DNA of 5,226 nt from Bacilli bacterium. GTDB taxonomy: Bacteria; Bacillota_I; Bacilli_A; RF39; UBA660. Each line of letters opens with the position of its first letter. Position 1 is the stretch's first letter. The DNA lies in contig CAAFVA010000083.1 in assembly GCA_900766325.1 (NCBI GenBank), positions 1 through 5,226 of the forward strand, read 5' to 3'. Below the pieces are notes generated by a model. It saw nothing but the letters and a program-made list of their open reading frames with translations. It did not search any database and had not been told where the DNA came from. Positions 1 through 5,145 of the stretch are shown piece by piece. Both the position numbers and the translations under genes were made by a program.

Positions 1-8
1 GAGTAAAT

Positions 9-704
9 ATGAAATTAATAGTTAAAGATTTAAAGAAAAGTTTTGGACAAAAATCAGTTTTAAAAGGAATAAACTTTACCTTTGAAAGAGGAAAAATATA
101 TGGTCTTCTAGGTAAAAACGGCGCTGGTAAAACAACGTTTTTTAACTGCTTAAACGAAGATATAGAAAGTGATAACGGATGCTTTTTACTTGATGATAAA
201 GCTTTAACACCAGAAGATATCGGTTACGTTGTTTCAACACCTAACGTTCCTGAATTTCTAACCGGAAGAGAGTTTTTAAAATTCTTCATCGATATTAATA
301 AGGATAAAATTAAAAACTTAAAAACGATAGATGAATATTTTGATTTTATGAAAATTGATATAGAAGACAGAGATAAGCTTTTAAAAGACTACTCACATGG
401 TATGAAAAATAAAATGCAAATGCTAGTTAACTTTATTGCAAGTCCGAGTGTTTTATTACTTGATGAACCGCTAACCTCTTTTGATGTTGTCGTATCAGAA
501 GAAATAAAAGAAATGTTAAGAAATATAAAAAAAGATCACATTATAATATTTTCAACCCATATCTTAGAATTAGCATTAGACTTATGTGATGAAATAGTTA
601 TTTTAAATCATGGCACGTTAGAAGAAGTAGATAAAAAAGACTTAGATAACAAAAAGTTTAAAGAAAAAATAATAAGTGCCTTAACGGAGGATAACAATGA
701 TTAA
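9..704 (+). CDS. ABC transporter ATP-binding protein (exporter type)
   Basis: This is a 231-residue nucleotide-binding subunit that should hydrolyse ATP on the cytoplasmic face to drive the membrane permease encoded next. All core ABC motifs are visible: Walker A GKNGAGKTT at residues 35-43, signature YSHGM at 128-132, Walker B VLLLDEP at 148-154, D-loop SFD at 157-159 and the H-switch histidine in STH at 182-184. The Q-loop position reads YVVSTPNVP, with no obvious glutamine, a substitution also seen in BcrA/YtrB-like exporters. The signature SHGMK instead of SGGQ likewise fits that exporter group. Length is normal for a stand-alone ATPase. The ATG at 9 is preceded by only eight bases, ending the view upstream; the GAG at 1-3 may be the tail of a ribosome binding site. 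The stop overlaps the permease start by 8 bases, indicating translational coupling. The substrate (peptide antibiotic, lipid or other) cannot be told from sequence. Confidence 0.95.
   Translation: MKLIVKDLKKSFGQKSVLKGINFTFERGKIYGLLGKNGAGKTTFFNCLNEDIESDNGCFLLDDKALTPEDIGYVVSTPNVPEFLTGREFLKFFIDINKDKIKNLKTIDEYFDFMKIDIEDRDKLLKDYSHGMKNKMQMLVNFIASPSVLLLDEPLTSFDVVVSEEIKEMLRNIKKDHIIIFSTHILELALDLCDEIVILNHGTLEEVDKKDLDNKKFKEKIISALTEDNND
686..690 (+). promoter_or_regulatory. Ribosome binding site of the permease gene
   Basis: GGAGG lies inside the end of the ATPase gene, six bases before the ATG at 697. It fixes the permease start and supports coupled translation of the two subunits. Confidence 0.85.
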
Positions 705-2274
705 GTCTTTTATAACGGCCTTTAAACTTAAGAATACATACCGGGTAAATAGCATTATATATTCGATAAAACAAATTCCAATAATAAAAAAAATATTACC
801 TGATTCTTTATATAAAAGTAAAACATTAAAAGTAATTGGTAACATAATTAGTATTATAATTGAAATGTTATCATTCTTCGTTGGAAAATTCCTTTATATC
901 TTATTTATGATTTTCTTCATGCTTGATATTTCAAATGCTAATAAAGGCGAAAGCTTTGTTCATATATTTATCTTTTTAACTTTATGCGGTGCACTTTTAA
1001 ACACGTTTATGTTTAATCCTACTAAGGATAAATACTACGCTATGATATTAATGAGAATGAATGCTAAAACGTATACCTTATCAAATTATTTATACATGCT
1101 TTTAAAGGTTCTTGTTGGTCTTATGCCTTTTACGATTATATTTGGTTTAATGGTTAACGTACCTTTATGGATATTAATTACCATGCCGGTTTTTACCATC
1201 ATGATAAAGGCTATAACTAGTGCTTTATTTCTTTTTAGATATAAGAAAACAAAAAAAGCAACTAACGAGAACTTACCTGATAAATTCACGTGGATTATAG
1301 TTGGTATTTTGCTTGTAATTTCTTATGGAATCCCATATATGGGATACTCGGTTAACTACTTAACTTATTTAGTTTTATTAACCATAAGTATCATATTTGG
1401 AATGATTAGCTTTAAATATATATTTAAGTTTAATGATTATAAAAAAGTTTATAAACAAATACTAACTCCAAATAACGTTTATGCCTCGACAAATATAAGT
1501 GCAGAAAAAATCCTAAAAGAGCAATCCTTAAAACAAATAGATACTAAAAATACTTATACAAGTAATAAAAATGGTTTTGCTTTCTTCCATGAACTTTTTG
1601 TTAAAAGACATCAAAAAATCCTAACTAAAGCATCTAAGAAAACCGCAGCTGCATGTCTTTTAGTAATTATGGTTTTAATAATATTAGCCATGATAAATCC
1701 AAATATTAAGACATTAACTAACAAAAGTTTACTTACCCTATTACCTTACATGGTGTTTATCATGTACATGATAAATAAAGGACCAGTTGTTACCCAAGCA
1801 ATGTTCATGAACTGTGATCACAGTATGCTAACATATGGTTTTTATAAAACACCAAAGGTTATCTTAGGACTTTTTAAAGAAAGACTTAAAACGTTAATTA
1901 AAATAAACTTACTTCCTGCTTTAGTTATAGCTCTTGGTCTTCCACTTATCCTTTTCATAACCGGAGGAACGGATAATAATTTAAATTACTTAGTATTGTT
2001 TATCTCAATTATTTCAATGAGCATTTTCTTTTCTGTTCACTATCTTGTTATGTACTATCTTCTTCAACCATATAACGTAAACGTTGAAGTAAGAAGCGGA
2101 ACATATAAAATAGTACAATGGTTAACCTATTTCGTATGCTATTTTATGCTACAAATAAAAATGCCTATTATTTCATTTGGTGTGGTAGCAATCATCTTTT
2201 GCGTTTTATACTCGGTCATTTCTCTTTATCTAGCATATCGTTATGCTCCTAAAACATTTAAGTTAAGAACTTAA
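697..2274 (+). CDS. ABC transporter permease, multi-spanning membrane protein
   Basis: This 525-residue integral membrane protein is the likely transmembrane partner of the overlapping ATPase. Hydrophobic segments fall at about residues 46-76 (one or two helices), 86-106, 134-154, 156-180, 198-218 and 221-242. After a hydrophilic loop of about 70 residues (243-315) more follow at about 316-334, 345-361, 403-422, 430-456 and 472-514. That gives roughly 12 helices in two halves split by a probable cytoplasmic loop, so one polypeptide may supply both transmembrane bundles. The size is about double that of a simple six-helix ABC-2 permease. The assignment rests on hydrophobicity and on the adjacent ATPase; I recognise no specific substrate motif. 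The N-terminal 45 residues are basic and probably cytoplasmic. No terminator follows immediately; the first one is at 2388-2416, beyond a new promoter. Confidence 0.88.
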   Translation: MIKSFITAFKLKNTYRVNSIIYSIKQIPIIKKILPDSLYKSKTLKVIGNIISIIIEMLSFFVGKFLYILFMIFFMLDISNANKGESFVHIFIFLTLCGALLNTFMFNPTKDKYYAMILMRMNAKTYTLSNYLYMLLKVLVGLMPFTIIFGLMVNVPLWILITMPVFTIMIKAITSALFLFRYKKTKKATNENLPDKFTWIIVGILLVISYGIPYMGYSVNYLTYLVLLTISIIFGMISFKYIFKFNDYKKVYKQILTPNNVYASTNISAEKILKEQSLKQIDTKNTYTSNKNGFAFFHELFVKRHQKILTKASKKTAAACLLVIMVLIILAMINPNIKTLTNKSLLTLLPYMVFIMYMINKGPVVTQAMFMNCDHSMLTYGFYKTPKVILGLFKERLKTLIKINLLPALVIALGLPLILFITGGTDNNLNYLVLFISIISMSIFFSVHYLVMYYLLQPYNVNVEVRSGTYKIVQWLTYFVCYFMLQIKMPIISFGVVAIIFCVLYSVISLYLAYRYAPKTFKLRT

Positions 2275-2280
2275 AGTTAG

Positions 2281-2309
2281 TTGATTTAAAACAAGTTTTA
2301 TGCTATTAT
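2281..2309 (+). promoter_or_regulatory. Strong sigma-A-type promoter with extended -10
   Basis: A -35 box TTGATT (2281-2286) and a -10 box TATTAT (2304-2309) are separated by 17 bases. The TG at 2301-2302 sits one base before the -10 box, giving the extended -10 form TGnTATTAT. Only seven bases separate the permease stop from the -35 box, so this promoter starts a new transcript rather than serving the ABC operon. The expected start site is near 2316. It is the best-matching promoter in the window. Confidence 0.7.
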
Positions 2310-2315
2310 GTATGT

Positions 2316-2416
2316 AGATGAAGGAAACTTCATAAAATAAAAAGGAACACTTAATATCGCATTTGAGTGTTGCCATTAAATTTGGTTTCACCTAACACTT
2401 GTTAGGTGATTTTTTT
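2316..2416 (+). ncRNA. Candidate structured small RNA or leader RNA, about 100 nt, family not recognised
   Basis: The stretch between the promoter at 2281-2309 and the terminator at 2388-2416 has no credible reading frame but is highly structured. Hairpin 1 is ATGAAG (2318-2323), a GAAA tetraloop, then CTTCAT (2328-2333). An A-rich single strand follows. Hairpin 2 is AACACTTAA (2346-2354), loop TATCGCAT (2355-2362), then TTGAGTGTT (2363-2371), with one G-T wobble. It is extended by GG 2344-2345 pairing CC 2373-2374 across a bulged G. Hairpin 3 is the terminator. The segment AACACTT occurs in hairpin 2 (2346-2352) and again in the terminator (2394-2400), so the 3' arm of hairpin 2 could pair with either. 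It could be an independent small RNA or a transcription-attenuating leader for the gene at 2563. I see no match to riboswitch, T-box, SRP, 6S or tmRNA cores that I know. Start and end are inferred from the flanking signals. Confidence 0.55.
2388..2416 (+). terminator. Rho-independent terminator
   Basis: A perfect 9-bp stem, TCACCTAAC (2388-2396) with GTTAGGTGA (2401-2409), has a four-base loop ACTT and is followed directly by seven Ts (2410-2416). It ends the candidate RNA and also serves as the first terminator downstream of the ABC operon. Confidence 0.92.
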
Positions 2417-2562
2417 CAGTTAAAACTACAAATATTAAAATATTTTATTGTTAAAAAAATTATCCATTTTAAATCACATATAATACTTAAAAACAATTTT
2501 TATTCCTTAAAAATATTTTTAATTTTTTTATAAAAGTATTATAATTACATTAGAGGTTAATT
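2417..2562 (+). promoter_or_regulatory. AT-rich promoter region upstream of the DUF4186 gene
   Basis: This non-coding stretch of 146 bases is almost entirely A and T. Two TATAAT boxes are present, at 2479-2484 and 2540-2545, but neither has a good TTGACA-like -35 box at 16-18 bases, so the promoter choice is uncertain. A perfect 16-base palindrome at 2507-2522 covers the place where the -35 box of the second TATAAT would lie. The ribosome binding site AGAGGT (2552-2557) sits just ahead of the ATG at 2563. If the 2540 box is used, the leader would be only about 10 bases long. No reading frame or further hairpin is supported here. Confidence 0.4.
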
Positions 2563-2919
2563 ATGAATTGCGATGAAATATTATATAAATTATCAAAATC
2601 AAAGTTTAGAAGTAGTTTTCATTTAAGACGTTACATGCTTAATTATATAAACGAAAAAGGCTTAGATAAAATAAAAGAGCATGCATATGATTTTATAAGA
2701 AAAAGACTTGCTCCTGATATAATACCAAACGATGGAAAGCAAACGCCAATGAAAGGTCACCCAGTATTTATCGCACAACACGCAACTGCAACATGCTGCC
2801 GAGGATGCTTAGAAAAATGGCATCATATACCTAAAGGAAGAATGCTTTCTGAAAAAGAAATAGATTATATAGTAAATTTAATTATGCTGTGGATAAATGA
2901 AGAAACAAATCACAGTTAA
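2563..2919 (+). CDS. DUF4186 family protein
   Basis: This 118-residue soluble protein matches the DUF4186 family as I remember it across its whole length. Conserved landmarks in order are SKFRSSFHL (13-21), the run from DFIRKRLAP (43-51), NDGKQTPMKGHPVFIAQHA (56-74), TCCRGCLEKWH (77-87) and IPKGR (89-93). The strongly conserved core contains C78, C79 and C82 with H66, H73 and H87, which could bind a metal or form a reactive-cysteine site; that is inference, as I know of no established function for the family. It has no signal peptide or membrane segment, so it should be cytoplasmic. The start has a ribosome binding site AGAGGT at 2552-2557. It is followed after 20 bases by the WYL regulator gene on the same strand, with no terminator visible between them, so the two are probably co-transcribed. 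Confidence 0.9.
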   Translation: MNCDEILYKLSKSKFRSSFHLRRYMLNYINEKGLDKIKEHAYDFIRKRLAPDIIPNDGKQTPMKGHPVFIAQHATATCCRGCLEKWHHIPKGRMLSEKEIDYIVNLIMLWINEETNHS

Positions 2920-2924
2920 GCTCT

Positions 2925-2933
2925 AAGGAAGTG
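2925..2933 (+). promoter_or_regulatory. Ribosome binding site that fixes the WYL regulator start at 2940
   Basis: AAGGAAGTG at 2925-2933 resembles the extended AGGAGGTGAT site and is six bases before the ATG at 2940. An in-frame GTG at 2931 is part of this site and too close to it to be a start. The 120-residue gene on the other strand has a near-identical context (AAGAAGTGAT then TTT and ATG), which supports this reading. Confidence 0.8.
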
Positions 2934-2939
2934 ATTTTT

Positions 2940-3542
2940 ATGTCAAAATTATCTAACATTCTTACAATGCTACAATTACTTCAATCAGGAAAAAAATACT
3001 CAATAAAAGAACTTTCTGATATTTTAGAAGTATCACAAAGAATGGTAAGAATATATAAAGAAGATCTTGATAAATCTGGTATATACGTAGATACCATAAT
3101 GGGACCATATGGAGGATACGTGTTAAACCAAAACATTAAGCTTCCAATAAGAAAATTTAAATACGAAGATTCTAAATTATTAAATAGTTATATCAAAGAT
3201 GAAAAGGATAAATTAAAAAAGCATAAATTAGAATTATTACAAGATAAAATAAAAGGAACTTACATAGGCTCTAAAAGCGAAGCAAATGAATTAAACTTAA
3301 AAGATGAGAACTTAAAAAAGTTTAATCTTCTAACACGAGCTATAAGAGAAAAAAGAAAAGTAAAAATAAAATACTATTCTTATGGCAAAGGAGAAAACGA
3401 AAGAATAATTGATCCAGCAGAAATGTTCTTGTTCCAAGATGGTTGGTACTGCGCTGCCTTTTGTGAATTAAAAAAAGATATTAGGCACTTTGAACTTAGA
3501 AGAATAATAAATTATAAATTATTAAATGAAAAATATGAGTAG
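2940..3542 (+). CDS. HTH and WYL-domain transcriptional regulator, short form
   Basis: This 200-residue DNA-binding regulator has an N-terminal winged helix of the HTH_11/DeoR-like type at about residues 4-62. It contains the recognition region IKELSDILEVSQRMVR (22-37) and wing GPYGGYVL (55-62). A charged linker (about 70-125) leads to a WYL domain at about 130-195. That domain carries DPAEMFLFQDGWYCAAFCE, where W169-Y170-C171 replaces the usual W-Y-L, and RHFELRRI (182-189), the usual arginine-rich ligand-contact strand. WYL domains are known to sense nucleic acid or nucleotide-type ligands. Most family members of this layout run to about 300 residues with a C-terminal WCX extension; this one stops right after the WYL domain, so dimer or ring interactions may differ. 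It lies 20 bases after DUF4186 and 52 bases before the SIS gene, which it may regulate. The gene ends in TAG. Confidence 0.9.
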   Translation: MSKLSNILTMLQLLQSGKKYSIKELSDILEVSQRMVRIYKEDLDKSGIYVDTIMGPYGGYVLNQNIKLPIRKFKYEDSKLLNSYIKDEKDKLKKHKLELLQDKIKGTYIGSKSEANELNLKDENLKKFNLLTRAIREKRKVKIKYYSYGKGENERIIDPAEMFLFQDGWYCAAFCELKKDIRHFELRRIINYKLLNEKYE

Positions 3543-3551
3543 ACCAAATAT

Positions 3552-3594
3552 TTCCTCTTCAAGTGATATATTTTACTTGAAGGAGGAATTTTTT
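3552..3594 (+). promoter_or_regulatory. Hairpin sequestering the SIS gene ribosome binding site, with terminator-like T run
   Basis: The left arm TTCCTCTTCAAGT (3552-3564) pairs with ACTTGAAG (3575-3582) and AGGAA (3584-3588), leaving a single bulged G at 3583. This gives 13 base pairs around a 10-base loop. The right arm contains the whole AGGAGG ribosome binding site (3581-3586), and six Ts (3589-3594) follow directly before the ATG at 3595. The element could act as a translation on/off switch, a transcription attenuator, or both. It starts ten bases after the WYL stop codon. Confidence 0.65.
3581..3586 (+). promoter_or_regulatory. Ribosome binding site that fixes the SIS protein start at 3595
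   Basis: A perfect AGGAGG is eight bases before the ATG at 3595. The earlier in-frame ATG at 3526 lies inside the WYL gene, lacks a ribosome binding site, and would translate through the hairpin, so it is not used as the start. Confidence 0.85.
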
Positions 3595-4533
3595 ATGGAA
3601 AAAAATATGAAAGAAAACTTTGATAAATTAGAAAAAAGGCTATTTAATGCATTATATAATACTGATTTAGAAAAAATAAGATATGAATTAAAAAAAATAG
3701 ACTCACCTACTTTAGTATCTGGAGTTGGAGGTTCTAATACGGTTAGTAACTTTACCACTAATGTATTAAATAAAACTAATAAAATAATAACAAGAAATAC
3801 GGAACCTCGAGACTTTAAATACATGAACTTAAATGGTTATAAAAACGTAATAGCATGTAGTTATTCAGGAGATAACTACGGAGTCAAACTAGCTTTTGAT
3901 AACAATTTAAAACACTATTTATTATCAGGAAGCAAATCAAATAACACTAATGTAATACCACTTTATTATGAATTAAAAGATGACAAAGAAAAAAGCTTTA
4001 TATCATTATCATCAACCATAATTCCATGTGCCATATTATTAGACTATTATCTAAGTGAACAAAATTACTCAAATCCAAAAGAAAAAATAATATTTGATTT
4101 TAATGAATATGATTATAATTTTAACACAAACTGTGATTGCTATGAAATATTTAGTGGATGTGAAACAAGTTCTGCTTCTAATTTCTTAGAATCAACAATG
4201 ATAGAATCCGGGATAACAGTTCCAATAGTACATGATAAATATTCTTATTGTCATGGAAGGTCTACTCTATCAATCAACAAAAATAACATTGCTATATATT
4301 TCAATAATAATACCGAACTTGATAAACTAATGCTAAACGAATTACCAAAATACTATAAAGATATTATAGTGCTTAACAAATCAACAAATGATAACATAAT
4401 AAATGAATTTATACTTCTTAATAAATGTATTTATCTTGTAAAATATATTGCCGATTTCAAAAACAAAGATTTATCCGGTATAGATTATAATCCTATTGTT
4501 AAAAAATTATATAAATATAAGGGAGATTTATAA
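3595..4533 (+). CDS. Divergent double-SIS-domain protein, putative sugar-phosphate isomerase or binding protein
   Basis: This 312-residue cytoplasmic protein appears to contain two SIS (phosphosugar isomerase fold) units. The first starts at about residue 36 with SGVGGSN (42-48), the glycine-rich turn after strand one, and has the phosphate loop CSYSGDN (88-94). The second begins at about 180 with EIFSGCETSSA (184-194), then FLESTMIESGITVP (197-210) with E199 in the place of the SIS catalytic glutamate, and SYCHGRSTL (217-225). HGR replaces the HGP that is common in GlmS-like domains. The C-terminus, IDYNPIVKKLYKYKG (296-310), looks like a short conserved tail. Catalysis is not proven and the substrate is unknown. 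It follows the WYL gene by 52 bases and probably shares its transcript, with expression set by the hairpin over its ribosome binding site. A terminator overlaps its stop. The SIS assignment is from motif recognition only. Confidence 0.7.
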   Translation: MEKNMKENFDKLEKRLFNALYNTDLEKIRYELKKIDSPTLVSGVGGSNTVSNFTTNVLNKTNKIITRNTEPRDFKYMNLNGYKNVIACSYSGDNYGVKLAFDNNLKHYLLSGSKSNNTNVIPLYYELKDDKEKSFISLSSTIIPCAILLDYYLSEQNYSNPKEKIIFDFNEYDYNFNTNCDCYEIFSGCETSSASNFLESTMIESGITVPIVHDKYSYCHGRSTLSINKNNIAIYFNNNTELDKLMLNELPKYYKDIIVLNKSTNDNIINEFILLNKCIYLVKYIADFKNKDLSGIDYNPIVKKLYKYKGDL

Positions 4534-4558
4534 AACAGCTTAATTAAAAGTTGTTTTT
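4532..4558 (+). terminator. Terminator between convergent genes, probably bidirectional
   Basis: AAAACAGCTT (4532-4541) pairs with AAGTTGTTTT (4548-4557) around a six-base loop AATTAA, with one G-T wobble. A run of five Ts (4554-4558) forms the 3' side for plus-strand transcription. On the minus strand the stem ends in TTTTA, so it may also stop the opposing operon. It overlaps the SIS stop (4531-4533) and holds the minus-strand gene's stop codon (4540-4542). Confidence 0.7.
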
Positions 4559-4902
4559 ATATTATCTATTTCCATTTGTAATGCTTTTACCATCTTCTCT
4601 AACATGGCAATAGTTTCTTCGTTATCATTGCTTCTACTAGTATTTACGTTATCTGCACTTTGTCCATTAACTCCAGCAAAAGTATCAGCGTTATTTCTTC
4701 CAGTTTCGGTTGAATCAACTGGTTCTAAGCCACGTTCTTGCATTACGGCACGATAAAAAGCATTGGTTGATAATACCTGAGCAACAAGCATAAGCCAGTT
4801 ACCAACGGCGTTTTGCTCATTAGCAGTCATGTCATCAATTAAGATGTAACCAACTACTACCGCTGATAATGAAAATAACTTTGGAGGAATATTAGGCAAC
4901 AT
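4540..4902 (-). CDS. Hypothetical protein: conserved-looking hydrophobic N-terminus, polar linker, coiled-coil C-terminus
   Basis: This 120-residue protein has three parts. Residues 1-50 form a hydrophobic module, with one helix at about 9-22 (LFSLSAVVVGYILI) and another at about 32-48 (AVGNWLMLVAQVLST) joined by DDMTANEQN. Residues 55-95 form a polar linker rich in N, D, S and T. Residues 96-117 have heptad-spaced I98, L101, M104, L108, I112 and I115, typical of a short coiled coil. The GYILIDDMTANEQNAVGNWLMLV core looks like one I have seen in small uncharacterised Bacillota proteins, but I cannot name a family. It may sit at the membrane and oligomerise through its C-terminus; that is inference. 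The ribosome binding site AAGAAGTGAT (4906-4915 on the plus strand) precedes the ATG by three bases, counted from the end of its extended form. It lies 24 bases downstream of the membrane-protein gene on the same strand, so the two probably form an operon. Confidence 0.8.
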   Translation of the reverse strand: MLPNIPPKLFSLSAVVVGYILIDDMTANEQNAVGNWLMLVAQVLSTNAFYRAVMQERGLEPVDSTETGRNNADTFAGVNGQSADNVNTSRSNDNEETIAMLEKMVKALQMEIDNIKTTFN

Positions 4903-4926
4903 AAAATCACTTCTTACTTATAATTT

Positions 4927-5145
4927 TTAATTAAATGCAACTTCAACATCAATGTTTTCATCGCTATATGCTATATAAAGAAAAATAATGCCACTTATAA
5001 AAATAAGTAAAGAACCAAAAAAAGATAATAGTACTAATTTTTTCTTTTCATCAGAATCAGAAGAATTTAATTTTTTTACATCTTGATATGAGTCTGTAAC
5101 AAAATAAAAATAAACAACTAAAAGAATTAAAAATATAAATACCAT
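4927..5145 (-). CDS. Small two-helix membrane protein, 5' end uncertain and possibly frameshifted
   Basis: From the ATG at 5145 this reads as 72 residues with two membrane segments. The first is at about 1-17 (VFIFLILLVVYFYFV) and the second at about 36-59 (LVLLSFFGSLLIFISGIIFLYIAY). They are separated by a polar loop with DSYQDVKKLNSSDSDEKKK, and the tail is acidic. I do not recognise a family. The ATG has no ribosome binding site, and the same frame continues upstream as hydrophilic codons (NNDNESKEKYKSI) to a TGA at 5200-5202. A second ATG at 5223-5225 starts a 13-codon frame (MSWYANYIEKNII) that ends at 5184. It would join the membrane-protein frame after a -1 slip within the run of seven As (5194-5200). 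The true gene may therefore begin near 5225, with a frameshift that is natural, programmed or a sequence error. It is followed by the 120-residue gene, 24 bases away. Confidence 0.55.
   Translation of the reverse strand: MVFIFLILLVVYFYFVTDSYQDVKKLNSSDSDEKKKLVLLSFFGSLLIFISGIIFLYIAYSDENIDVEVAFN

Noticed and set aside
1086..1289. 67-residue reading frame on the minus strand inside the permease gene
   Set aside because: It lies wholly within the permease gene on the opposite strand, and its sequence mirrors permease codons. It has no recognisable domain.
2319..2336. Possible leader peptide of five codons (ATG at 2319) in the candidate RNA
   Set aside because: It lies inside hairpin 1, has no ribosome binding site, and starts only about three bases after the predicted transcript start.
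2316..2416. A known riboswitch or housekeeping RNA at this position
   Set aside because: I compared it by eye with the conserved cores I know (purine, preQ1, TPP, SAM, glycine, THF, fluoride, c-di-GMP, T-box, SRP, 6S) and found no match, so no family name is given.
2931..2939. GTG start adding three residues to the WYL regulator
   Set aside because: The GTG is itself part of the AAGGAAGTG ribosome binding site for the ATG at 2940.
3526..3594. Upstream ATG extending the SIS protein by 23 residues and overlapping the WYL gene
   Set aside because: There is no ribosome binding site before 3526, the extension reads through the hairpin, and a perfect AGGAGG precedes the ATG at 3595.
3573..3824. 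83-residue reading frame on the minus strand over the start of the SIS gene
   Set aside because: It is antisense to the SIS coding sequence and to the hairpin, with no recognisable domain. The plus-strand gene has a perfect ribosome binding site.
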